Assembly: GCF_004379255.2 (NCBI RefSeq)
Contig: NC_056049.1
Location: 15,112,063-15,176,062, forward strand
Origin: Salvia splendens
Lineage: Eukaryota; Streptophyta; Magnoliopsida; Lamiales; Lamiaceae
DNA: 64,000 bases
Reading direction: 5' to 3'
The notes beneath the pieces were generated by a model that was not told the DNA's origin, made no database searches, and worked only from the letters and a program-made list of their open reading frames with translations. Of the stretch, positions 21,101-34,800 are shown piece by piece. Both the position numbers and the translations under genes were made by a program. How positions within the stretch are numbered: the stretch's first letter is position 1; the number at the start of each line of letters is the position of its first letter.

Positions 21101-24100
21101 ATACACGTACGCGAACAAAACACACAACACAATATAAACACAACAAAAAGACTAAATACACCTACACTGTACAAAAAAACATAGTACATGTGCTTCCAAA
21201 AACACACAATATATAATAAATATACATGTACTGAAAATACACAAAATACAAACAAACACCACACACAAATTGCAAATGAAACACTCTATAAACAAACTAG
21301 ATGCACTACAAACACACTACACACAATGCATTGCAACTATACACAAACTAGATAGATTAATTACATTATACACAAAATACACACATTACACACAGTATAA
21401 ACCAAATACATATACTAGACACTATACATACAGACAACTACATACATAAAATACACATATACAAGAAGTACAAACAAAGCACACACAATAAACACACATT
21501 GGACACACGCTATACACAATGTTAATAAAACAAATAGACTAAATACACAAAACAGACAGAACCCTAAAATTACACACACTATAAACAAAATACAAACATT
21601 TCACTCACAAAATACACACACTACATTATACAGAAAATGCACATTATACATAGGACACAAAATACACGCTCTATACAGACTATTCACAACATACACGAAC
21701 TATAAACTAAATATACATGTACAAAAATACACACTATAAGCACCATACACAAAGTACACACTCTATACACAAAATACAAGCACACTCATATACACACATA
21801 ACATAAAATACACACAACATAGATTGCACATAATACACAAGACGCTATACCAAAGTATATAAACAAAATACACAAGTACATATAGCACACAATACACACC
21901 GTGCTCAAAATACATTACACACTACACACAAAATATATATACAATATACACAAAACAATGCTACACAATATACACAAATACACACCATGTGCTCATAATA
22001 CATATATTGAACACAATACACACAATACACATACTACTCACACCACAAACATTATAACAAACACACACTATATAGAAAAAATATGTACGTAAGGAAAATT
22101 CAACACTATACATATTGCACAATATACACAAACTAAACATATTATACGCAAAATACATGCACTGTAAACGCAAAACACAGACTATGTGCTACACACACTA
22201 CAGAAAATACACAATACACAACTACAGAAAATACACAATACACACACTACATAAAACACACATTATAGAAAATAAACTCGCATATAGAAAATACACATTG
22301 CACATACATATGCACAGAAATACATGTACTGCAAATACACTGCCCACTCAGTTACACAACCTATAAACAAAATACATGCACCATAAATACAAAATACGAA
22401 TAATGCGCTGCACACTCACTACAAAATAAATAGTACAGACTAACACTAAACTCTCACACTATACACAAAACGGACACACTACACGCACACTATACATACA
22501 ATACATTGCAGCCAAATATACTAATCAAACTATACAAAAAACACACACCTGCACAAAATACACAAATTATACACAAATTATACATAAAATACACCACATT
22601 ATTCACATCATACACAAACTACACTACACATTACAGAAACTATACACAAGATACCCACATTGCACATATTTTAAACCAAATATACACTATATACAAAATA
22701 CACACTAACATTACAGAAACTATACACATGATACCCACATTACACATATTTTAAAACCAAATATACATTAGATATACATATAGAAAATGCACATTATACA
22801 TAATACACAAAGTGTAACACACAACACATTATAAAAATATACAAAAAGCTACACATTAAAACATAGTATATATGCTACAAAAAACACACAGTATACTTGT
22901 ACAAAAAAATACACACATATCACACACAATAACACCCTATGCACAAAATACATGCACTGGACGCACACTAATACACAAAATTCACATTCTATACACAATA
23001 CAAGCACATCACATACATACACAAAATACACACTACATAAATTACAAATAACAAAGTATATACATAGAATACACACAATGCATACTGCACACACTATACA
23101 TAAAATAACGCACTAAATACACAATACACACAGTTCACATACACGTACGCGAACAAAACACACAACACAATATAAACACAACAAAAAGACTAAATACACC
23201 TACACTGTACAAAAAAACATAGTACATGTGCTTCCAAAAACACACAATATATAATAAATATACATGTACTGAAAATACACAAAATACAAACAAACACCAC
23301 ACACAAATTGCAAATGAAACACTCTATAAACAAACTAGATGCACTACAAACCACACTACAAACACAATGCATTGCAACTATACACAAACTAGATAGATTA
23401 ATTACATTATACACAAAATACACACATTACACACACTATAAACCAAATACATATACTAGACACTATACATACAGACAACTACATACATAAAATACACATA
23501 TACAAGAAGTACAAACAAAGCACACACAATAAACACACATTGGACACACGCTATACACAATGTTAATAAAACAAATAGACTAAATACACAAAACAGACAG
23601 AACCCTAAAATTACACACACTATAAACAAAATACAAACATTTCACACACAAAATACACACACTACATTATACAGAAAATGCACATTATACATAGGACACA
23701 AAATACACGCTCTATACAGACTATTCACAACATACACAAACTATAAACTAAATATACATGTACAAAAATACACACTATAAGCACCATACACAAAGTACAC
23801 ACTCTATACACAAAATACAAGCAGCACACTCTTATACACACATAACATAAAATACACACAACATAGATTGCACATAATACACAAGACGCTATACCAAAGT
23901 ATATAAACAAAATACACAAGTACATATAGCACACAATACAACAACCGTGCCTCAAAATACATTACACACTACACACAAAATATATATACAATATACACAA
24001 AACAATGCTACACAATATACACAAATACACACCATGTGCTCATAATACATATATTGAACACAATACACACAATACACATACTACTCACACCACAAACATT

Positions 24101-25739
24101 ATAACAAACACACACTATATAGAAAAAATATGTACGTAAGGAAAATTCAACACTATACATATTGCACAATATACACAAACTAAACATATTATACGCAAAA
24201 ATACATGCACTGTAACGCAAAACACAGACTATGTGCTACACACACTACCAAAGAAATAATACACAATACACAAACTACAGAAAATACACAATACACACAC
24301 TACATAAAAACACACATTATAAGAAAATAAACTCGCATTATAGAAAATACACATTGCACATACATATGAACAGAAATACATGTTACTGCAAATACACTGC
24401 CCACTCAGTTACACAACCTAATAAACAAAATACATGCACCATAAATACAAAATACGAATAATGCTGCTGCACCTCACTACAAAAATAAATAGTACAGGAC
24501 TAACACTAAACTTCACACTATACACAAACGGACACACTACACGCACACTATACATACAATACATTGCAGCCAAATATACTAATCAAACTATACAAAAAAC
24601 ACACAGCACAAAAATACACAAATTATACACAAATTATACATAAAAATACATACATTATTCACATCATACACAAACTACACTACACATTACAGAAACTATA
24701 CACAAGATACCCACATTGCACATATTTAAACCAAATTACACTATATACAAAATACACACTAACATTACAGAAACTATACACATGATACCCACATTACACA
24801 TATTTTAAACCAAATATACATTAGATATACATATAGAAAATGCAATTATACATAATACACAAAGTGTAACACACAACACATTATAAAAAATATACAAAAA
24901 GCTACACAATAAAACAGTATATATGCTACAAAAAAACACACAGTATACTTGTACTAAAAATACACACATATCACACACAATAACACCCTATGCACAAAAT
25001 ACATGCACGGACGCACACTAATACACAAAATTCACATTCTATACACAATACAAGCACATCACATACATACACAAATACACACTACATAAATTACAAATAA
25101 CAAAGTATATACATAGGACACACAATGCATACTGCACACACTATACATAAAATAAACGCACTAAATACACAATACACACAGTTCACATACAGTACGCGAA
25201 CAAAACACACAACACAAATATAAACACAACAAAAAGACTAAATACACCTACACTGTACAAAAAAACATAGTACATGTGCTTCCAAAAACACACAATATAT
25301 AATAAATATACATGTACTGAAAATACACAAAATACAAACAAACACCAACACAAATTGCAAATGAAACTCTATAAACAAACTAGATGCACTACAAACACAC
25401 TACACACAATGCATTGCAACTATACACAAACTAGATAGATTAATTACATTATACACAAATACACACATTACACACAGTATAAACCAAATACATATACTAG
25501 CACTATACATACAGACAACTACATACATAAAATACACATATACAAGAAGTACAAACAAAGCACACACAATAAAACACATTGGACACACGCTATACACAAT
25601 GTTAATAAAACAAATAGACTAAATACACAAAACAGACAGAACCCTAAAATTACACACACTATAAAAAAATACAAACATTTCACTCACAAAATACACACAC
25701 TACATATACAGAAAATGCACATTATACATAGGACACAAA
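15171..25739 (+). repeat. Satellite array, left block, ~2.03-kb monomers
   Basis: Head-to-tail monomers start (at CTCTATAAACAAACTAGATG) at 15171, 17221, 19247, 21284, 23322 and 25367, giving lengths of 2050, 2026, 2037, 2038 and 2045 bases and a partial last one. The + strand is A/C-rich and very poor in G: 17221-17280 has 29 A, 15 C, 12 T and 4 G. Each monomer is a degenerate mix of ACACAAAATACAC-like words, suggesting expansion from a short ancestral repeat. ORFs of 60-106 codons on both strands recur in every monomer only because stops are avoided by composition; I do not treat them as genes. From about 24180 to the gap the monomer shows many 1-2 base indels. Confidence 0.95.
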
Positions 25740-25839
25740 NNNNNNNNNNNNNNNNNNNNNNNNNNNNNNNNNNNNNNNNNNNNNNNNNNNNNNNNNNNNN
25801 NNNNNNNNNNNNNNNNNNNNNNNNNNNNNNNNNNNNNNN
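25740..25839. other. Assembly gap (100 N)
   Basis: Exactly 100 N, the usual placeholder for unknown length. It falls at monomer offset 372 on the left, while on the right is the interior of an LTR retrotransposon whose far end returns to the satellite at monomer offset about 411. The gap therefore hides the rest of that element and probably more. Confidence 0.98.
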
Positions 25840-28575
25840 ATTACATACTCATGGTTGAGTCTTTGTTCTGGTGGCTTACTTATCCTACTCGGGATAAGCA
25901 TTTCGATCGTTCAAACTACCATATAGGTCTTTTACGTCTTCGGACATCATTTAATCCACAAATATTCCTTGATATTTCTCTACTCAAGGCTAGTTGCTTC
26001 TCTATACAACAAAATATTCGATCTTCCAACCTGCTGGTCACAAGCGGTACGTAGATTCGAAGTATTTAACGCTTTGCTGTCGGTTTTATTCGACGCTTCT
26101 GGTTGGTGTGCATCATTTCCTGCACGTGTCTCCATGGGGACTGTATTATTATGCGTATCTGAAAGAAACTGAGACCATGCCTTTTTTCTGCTAGGCCTTG
26201 TATCAATAACTCGATGATTAATCTAATAGTCTTAACTTTGGATTATTATTCACACAAGAGAGTATGACTGAAAATTTGAAGGGCTCTCCTGAATACCCCA
26301 ACTGGACAAGAATAACATCCCTTGTTCAACTTATATGAATTTTCATCGATAATCGACCTTGAAGGAAGGTAAGTACTGAGTTCATTCAAAGAACTACGTA
26401 ACTCAACTGGTTTCCAGGTAAACAATCATAGAAGCTGAGGGCTCACCCCTGGTGGGAGCTAGAAATAATCATGATAGGTCATGAAAACTGGATGGAAATG
26501 AATTAACTGTAAATTCCCATAGTAAGCTGCAAAATAGGCACAATACAGTTGTCCTTAAACTGAAAGGATCTGGGCATCAAGGACAGTGGTTCAAACATGT
26601 CATCGCCTAAGATGATCAACCACGAAAATTTATAAACGTAGGCGATTGCAATGAAGGAACATTGATCATGTTTCAAAGGCATCTTGATATGGAATAACAA
26701 AATCACATCAATGATTTCATAGGTTCATTAAGGCAATGCACTGAAATGAACTATTCAGAAAAATCAGCTAGGGCAAGCTCATTAGGGAAAGGTGCATATG
26801 CTTGCCTTAACTTAGCTTCCAGAAAAAATTCCGAGACTAGGAATAATACATGTACTGGAAATCGAGGTCGAAAAATTTCACCTTTGTAGGATCTCAAAAT
26901 AGGGAGGTAAAAAGTTCCAGCACCACATGAAATTCCCTGAGGAAAATGTTTAACTGTCTTGATCACTCTGGGGATCACAACGTAAGCATCGTAAGAATGA
27001 AATTTCATTGCATAGGTCCAAGAAATCGAGATATAAATCTCCAATATTGTGGCTCAAAGGAGGCAAACAACAAATACGATGCTTGGAACATAAGAGATCT
27101 CCAAATTTGGGAACTGAAACTGAGTCACCGCTTTCCTGAAGAGAATGAAAGTGGCGTACTACTTGCAGAACGTGAGTCAATCAAAGTCTTAATAGCCGAC
27201 AGGACATCGTTGTCCCGGAGGTGTCAAAGAATGTCTGAGGAATACGCTCATCCGAAGATCATAGATATGAACAACTGTAGAATTTAGGGTTTACGACTGG
27301 AGCTTAAACAGTCAAAACTTTACTCTTTATGACGATGAGTCAAAAGGACTGCAGTCCATAAGCTGGAAATGAGTCAAACCTCGCACAGAAAAAGGAACAC
27401 TGACATGGTACTTGCGAGTCAAAACTAGAGTCTAAATAGACGAGGGTATCGTCCTTGGAAGGACTCTTAGAAGGGATTTCATTGGGAATCCAAGTAAGTA
27501 CTATTGATATAATCATCGGTTCTAGTTATGTGACACTCCCTTGTTTTTCTTGTGGAGCTCGCACATGATAAACGCGTTCTGGGAAACCATACATTCCAAG
27601 ATGGGTTCCTCGTGCTGTTAAACTGATAACCGCAGCTGGGGGTCATACTTTCATATCGTTCTCGATAACTTAGAACGCTGATTCTGGTAAAACATTACAT
27701 TCTCCATCGTGCTTCGTAGCACGCTATAGTATCGCTTCTGGATCACGTAGCCACTTGGGCTTGTTACGCCACATTAGATCACTTTACTAGATCGCGGTAC
27801 GATCTCTTTCCGTGTAGGGATGCATCTTCCGAACAGGCTTGAAAGTAAACTATTTTCGTTAAAACTTGGTCTTGTAAAGACATTGGGAACTTCTTGGTTC
27901 ATCGTCTAGTAACATATGTATACTATCTGTGTGGTTTAAAAATGGACTTCCTTTAATTGCTTCTATAAGTAGTACCATAGTACTTTTTGGCTCGTCTTTC
28001 CTTTCTCATATTCCTTGGAATTTGAAGCTTGCCCAACTGATGGGTTTTAGTTGGTCTCGTCGCCCTGGAAGGCGGTAACAAATTCTCGTTCTGCTAGTAC
28101 TTGATTCTGCATGTCTCACCTAAGGTACTTTTTCTAAAGCACTCTAGGTTCACATACATAGTCCCCATGACATCTATACATTCATGTCAAGCTCTTTAAA
28201 CATAAATCACAGATACATTAAGCATATCTCATGCAAAGTATCAGCTAGCACGTTGCGTCTTGCAAACTTTTCAAATAAACATTTTCGTTCCCATTTAGGG
28301 CTATGAAATTTTTTTTTTCTTTTTCTGAAAACTTAGAAAATTTCATTTTCCTTCTAAAAATGGAAAAATATTTTCTTTCTTTAAAATTCTCTTTTCTGGA
28401 CGAGCGGGGCGTCGACCCCTGTTTCTAGTAGTGCAGTTGATCGTGTCGAGCTGAGGTGTTGGGATCTTGTACTGATCATTCTGTTCACTTCCTAGCCTAG
28501 TGCTACTGTTCTGGACTGAGGCTTAGAAGGAAGGTTCTTGGGTCAGAGCGAAAGAAAAATGCTCTGATACCACTC
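25840..28575 (-). mobile_element. Internal region of a minus-oriented LTR retrotransposon, partial
   Basis: It adjoins the primer site and LTR at 28560-31816 and is therefore the part of the element that follows the left LTR in its own orientation. The rest lies in the gap. ORFs are short (up to 113 codons) on both strands, and none shows gag zinc knuckle, protease, RT or integrase motifs. It may be a long leader, a badly decayed gag, or a non-autonomous element. I can assign nothing else within this stretch. Confidence 0.6.
28560..28572 (-). promoter_or_regulatory. Primer-binding site (tRNA-Met) of the minus-oriented LTR element
   Basis: TGCTCTGATACCA is the reverse complement of TGGTATCAGAGCA, matching initiator tRNA-Met. 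It is separated from the LTR end (TGTGACA on the minus strand) by GAG, exactly as in the element at 48353, where GAG separates TGACA from TGGTATCAGAGCC. Confidence 0.85.
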
Positions 28576-31500
28576 TGTCACAACCACATCTCCCTAGTCA
28601 AAGAAAGTGTAGCTATTTCGCGACTAAACATACCGAACTGTCTTAACTCATCATAAAAGTTACTTAATTCAAGAAAACATTGTCTGAATGTTATAAAGAT
28701 AACAAAATACTGAATCAGAGTGAATTCTGGGACATTGTCTTTACTAAAACAAGTCTAAGTCTGCGCAACGGAAGAGTTCCAAGACAGGTATAGTATGTAT
28801 GAAGACATACTACACCAGCTATCCTTCTACTTATTTAGCCTTCTATCCCAACACCTCCTCTGCCTCGATCGATCAACCTGCACATTAAGGAAAACAATAT
28901 GCAGGGCTGAGTACTTGATATACTCAGTGGCTTATGCCGAAAACTGTTTTCTTTTAGTTGTCAGCCAAGCTGAGTGAACGCGGGGTTTTTCTGAAATAAG
29001 TCCCGGTCACTAAAATCTGTCATTTCTTTCTGAAATAGACTGCAGTCTTTTAAACTTCTGATGATATGCCATATCAGCTGTGTGAATCGGGAATGTGGCC
29101 ACATTCCACGACCACTGGGCCGGCCAACCTGGCGCTAGCTCACGACCCCTAGACCGGCCAACCTGGCGCTAGCTCACGGTCCGTACGTGTACACTAGTCC
29201 GAGTAGGATTTACTGACCTACTGGACCCGAATTCGATTTAACAGATAGGCAATCACAAAATAAAACATGGCATGACAACTCACTGAAAATATTCATGCTT
29301 TTTCATATAAAGAGCCCACAAATAATGTAGGATAGAAAAGCCCACACATAATGTAGGATAGAAAAGCCCACCTCGTTTGCTTAACACTTTCAAACGGGTA
29401 CTGTCTGACTTTGAGATTTACTCGTCGAGCGACGACGTCCCTTTTCAAAAAATAAAGTACTTAAATTAGGCTTTTAATTTATTGATCTTGCATGAATGCA
29501 TGCCTAAGCGTGCTCTTTATTTTTAATTTCTGCCTTCTAAAAATTTAGAAGTCTTAAATCTTTAATTAAATCTGCGATTTAATTTATTCTGAAACTGGCC
29601 GATCTGTTCGGGTATTAACACATTCCTGGATGATTTTCTTTAAGTATTCTGTAATACTTTCTTGGCTAAAAGTCCACTTTAATTAGTTATCCAAGACTAT
29701 CTCACACGGTTTAATATTCCTATTCTTCCGTGGCTTAGGAAATTTTATTCCAGAAATAAATTCTTAGGCCCATAGAGATTAATTATTCTGGCCCAGGCTA
29801 TTTAATCTTGGCCCAGCTTAACCACTCTTTCTTAATTAAATCAAGCCCAAGGGGAATAAATTAGGCATGGCCCAATTTTCATCTCTCTAAAAACCGTCGA
29901 GACCTCTCTCTCTCCCATCTTCTAATTTCTTTCTCCCCCAAATTGGATTCCAAATTGAGAAAACAACCCAGTGGCAGCTCAATCCTCTTTCTCGTGGCCT
30001 CTCCGGCGGAAATCGCCGTCTCGACGGAAACGTCGCTGGTGAGCGGCGCGCTGCTGCATGCGTCGCCGTCCTCTTCTCCGGCCCAAACAGCCGCCGCTGC
30101 CGCCCGCTCTCCTGTTCCGCCGCGTTTAGGCAGCAAACACACCAGCCCCCATCGCCGTCGATCGGCCTCTGTTGGACGGTCCCCTCGTTCCAGTGGAAGC
30201 CGTCTCTGCTGCCTTCGTGAAGGATGATCGGTGACCAGGGGTCTCGCCCTCTCTGATGCACCGCCGCCCTCTGTACCCGACTCGGCGAGTAGCTGCTGTT
30301 GTTTGGTGGAGGCGCTGATCGTGTCGTTCGTCGTCGTTGCGCGTCACCGTCGCGGTCGGCCCTTCGTCTCCAGCCGACATCGCGGCTGTGTGACCTACTA
30401 CAGCGGGTCTTCTCCCGTTGATCTAGACTCGGGGTCTAGCCCCCAACACTGCCGACACATCCGTCTGCCGCCTCCCTTGTTTCTCGGCGCTGTGGTTGCA
30501 GAGGAGCGGGCGTCGTTTCTCGGCCAGACCTCTGACACCATCGTGCTCCCTTCCGTCAACGCCTTAGCTCGGCTGGAATCCCGACATTGAGCTGGAACTC
30601 GGCCGCGGTTCCCTCCGCCGGTGCCCTTCCGTCGTCACCGCCATCTCCGACAACCCCTAAAGCTAAGCCTTCTTTCGTTTATTACTTAGCTTATGTTATG
30701 GGTTCTATTTGGCAGAAGCTAAGTTCTCCTTCTCCCTATGTTCTTACGGTAGATTTACTATGTTCAACCGATTATGTTTTGATTACCGTGTCTGAGTTCT
30801 AATTACGGTATCCTAGCATGCTTGTGATGCCTACATGATGACATGGGTTTAAGAAGAGTTCGAAGGAGGTTTTACCTTCGCTGCTGCGTATCTTGTTGTC
30901 CCTTACTCTCGGCTTTGATCCCCTTTACTCTCCTCTCGCTGCTTCGCTCTCTCCCACTCTAAGCCTCACAGTATTACAATTGATTTGTGAGATGGGAAAG
31001 GGAGGAAGAGGCTGAGGGCTTATCCCTTATATAGAGGGGAGGTGTAACTGAAAGCCTGCAAGGCTGTGGTGTGTGCTGTTACTGGCCCTTAGGCTGCACA
31101 AAGCAGCTGATCTGTTTGTGGCATTCCAGTGCAAGTACTCTGGCCCTCCAGTTCCTTTTGTAACTGATTTCGGTGGCTTATGGGGCGTACTCGTGGATTA
31201 AATGGGGCTGCTCTCTCCATTGTATCCTGCTGCAGAGATCCCTTTGCTCCCCTTTGTTTATTGCAGCGCCTTTAACTGATTTGCAGGAGTAAACACTACT
31301 TGATAAGCTGCTGAAAAGTTCTTGCAGGGGCAGTTGCTAGGCAGGGCTATTGGGCTGGGTGCGGTGCACCTGCCGCTGCGCAGTGAGCTGGCTGGACTTG
31401 CCCCTTTCGGCCAAGCCTTCCGCTTTTCTTTGGGAAAGGTAAGGCTACCCATTCCCCTTTTAACACTTGATTTTAGTTGTCTTTATTTCATGCAACTAAT

Positions 31501-31816
31501 TCTCTTTTCGTGCGCTTTGGCAGGAGCTGCGGCTGGCCAACGAGGCTGTCTTCCCTCGTGGTCTCGCCCTCCCGGCTCGTTTGAAGATCTGGGGCCGAGA
31601 CGGCCCGGTGACAAAGGCCAAAGTAGCCCTTAGGAATTTCTAAATGTAATAGTGTAGCTCGACTTTTATTTTCGTCGTCAAAGTTTGTAATTTTAGTTTG
31701 AGATTCTGAAAAAAAAGTAACTGTACTCCTTTTCAAGCAATAAAAATCCCATCATACTTAAAAAGTTCTAGTATTTAATTCATAACTCCCGAGAAATCTA
31801 AGTCTCGGCTATTACA
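28576..31816 (-). mobile_element. LTR, 3.24 kb, minus orientation
   Basis: The LTR runs from TGTCACAACC at 28576 to GGCTATTACA at 31816; on its own strand it is TGTAAT...TGTGACA. A block at about 28870-28935 (reverse complement of ACTGAGTATATCAAGTACTCAG followed by CCCTGCAT and TGTGCAGGTTGA-like sequence) is shared with the LTRs at 48353 and 62032, so all three belong to related families. On the minus strand a good TATA box (CTATATAAGG, about 31030) precedes a pyrimidine-rich stretch and is the likely promoter. Between about 29990 and 30650 the LTR is unusually GC- and CpG-rich. After 31816 the sequence returns to satellite. Confidence 0.8.
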
Positions 31817-34800
31817 CAAACTATAAACTAAATATACATGTACAAAAATACACACTATAAGCACCATACACAAAGTACACACTCTATACACAAAATACAA
31901 GCACATTCATATACACACATAACACAAAATACACACAACATAGATTGCACATAATACACAAGACGCTATACCCAAAGTATATACACAAAATACACAATAC
32001 ATATAGCACACAATACACACCGTGCTCAAAATACATTGCACACACTACACACAAAATATATATACAATATACACAAAACATGCTACACAATATACACAAA
32101 TACACACCATGTGCTCATAATACATATATTGAACACAATACACACAATACACATACTACTCACACCACATACATTATAACAAACACACACTATATAGAAA
32201 AAAATATGTACGTAAGGAAAATTCAACACTATACATATTGCACAATATACACAAACTAAACATATTATACGCAAAATACATGCACTGTAAACGCAAAACA
32301 CAGACTATGTGCTACACACACTACAGAAAATACACAATACACAAACTACAGAAAATACACAATACACACACTACATAAAACACACATTATAGAAAATAAA
32401 CTCGCATATAGAAAATACACATTGCACATACATATGCACAGAAATACATGTACTGCAAATACACTGCCCACTCAGTTACACAACCTATAAACAAAATACA
32501 TGCACCATAAATACAAAATACGAATAATGCGCTGCACACTCACTACAAAATAAATAGTACAGACTAACACTAAACTCTCACACTATACACAAAACGGACA
32601 CACTACACGCACACTATACATACAATACATTGCAGCCAAATATACTAATCAAACTATACAAAAAACACACACTGCACAAAATACACAAATTATACACAAA
32701 TTATACATAAAATACATACATTACTCACATCATACACAAACTACACTACACATTACAGAAACTATACACAAGATACCCACATTGCACATATTTTAAACCA
32801 AATATACACTATATACAAAATACACACTAACATTACAGAAACTATACACATGATACCCACATTACACATATTTTAAACCAAATATACATTAGATATACAT
32901 ATAGAAAATGCACATTATACATAATACACAAAGTGTAACACACAACACATTATAAAAAATATACAAAAAGCTACACAATAAAACATTATATATGCTACAA
33001 AAAACACACAGTATACTTGTACAAAAAATACACACATATCACACACAATAACACCCTATGCACAAAATACATGCACTGGACGCACACTAATACACAAATT
33101 CACATTCTATACACAATACAAGCACATCACATACATACACAAAATACACACTACATAAATTACAAATAACAAAGTATATACATAGAATACACACAATGCA
33201 TACTGCACACACTATACATAAAATAAACGCACTAAATACACAATACACACAGTTTACATACACGTACGAGAACAAAACACACAACACAATATAAACACAA
33301 CAAAAAGACTAAATACACCTACACTGTACAAAAAAACATAGTACATGTGCTTCCAAAAACACACAATATATAAAAATATACATGTACTGAAAATACACAA
33401 ATACAAACAAACACTACACACAAATTGCAAATGAAACACTCTATAAACAAACTAGATGCACTACAAACACACTACACACAATGCATTGCAACTATACACA
33501 AACTAGATAGATTAATTACATTATACACAAATACACACATTACACACACTATAAACCAAATACATATACTAGACACTATACATATAGACAGCTACATACA
33601 TAAAATACACATATACAAGAAGTACAAACAAAGCACACACAATAAACACACATTGGACACACGCTATAACACAATGTTCATAAAACAAATAGACTAAATA
33701 CACAAAACAGACAGAACCCTAAAATTACACACACTATAAACAAATACAAACATTTCACACACAAAATACACACACTACATTATACAGAAAATGCACATTA
33801 TACATAGGACACAAAATACACGCTCTATACAGACTATTCACAACATACACAAACTATAAACTAAATATACATGTACAAAAATACACACTATAAGCACCAT
33901 ACACAAAGTACACACTCTATACACAAAATACAAGCACACTCATATACACACATAACACAAAATACACACAACATAGATTGCACATAATACACAAGACGCT
34001 ATACCCAAAGTATATACACAAAATACACAAGTACATATAGCACACAATACACACCGTGCTCAAAATACATTACACACTACACACAAAATATATATACAAT
34101 ATACACAAAACAATGCTACACAATATACACAAATACACACCATGTGCTCATAATACATATATTGAACACAATACACACAATACACATACTACTCACACCA
34201 CATACATTATAACAAACACACACTATATAGAAAAAATATGTACGTAAGGAAAATTCAACACTATACATATTGCACAATATACACAAACTAAACATATTAT
34301 ACGCAAAATACATGCACTGTAAACGCAAAACACAGACTATGTGCTACACACACTACAGAAAATACACAATACACAAACTACATAAAATACACAATACACA
34401 CACTACATAAAACACACATTATAGAAAATAAACTCGCATATAGAAAATACACACTGCACATACATATGCACAGAAATACATGTACTGCAAATACACTGCC
34501 CACTCAGTTACACAACCTATAAACAAAATACATGCACCATAAATACAAAATACGAATAATGCGCTGCACACTCACTACAAATAAATAGTACAGACTAACA
34601 CTAAACTCTCACACTATACACAAAACGGACACACTACACGCACACTATACATACAACACATTGCAGCCAAATATACTAATCAAACTATACAAAAAACACA
34701 CTGCACAAAATACACAAATTATACACAAAATACATAAAATACATACATTACTCACATCATACACAAACTACACTACACATTACAGAAACTATACACAAGA

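Noticed and set aside
15171..25739. CRISPR-like array
   Set aside because: Repeats are 2-kb eukaryotic satellite monomers without a short repeat/unique spacer pattern.
26946..27287. 113-codon ORF in the internal region of the LTR element
   Set aside because: No gag, protease or other motif seen and overlapped by ORFs on the other strand.
29879..30802. ORFs of 70-124 codons on both strands in a GC-rich stretch
   Set aside because: No recognisable domain, frames overlap on both strands, and the stretch lies inside an LTR. Kept only as a composition anomaly.
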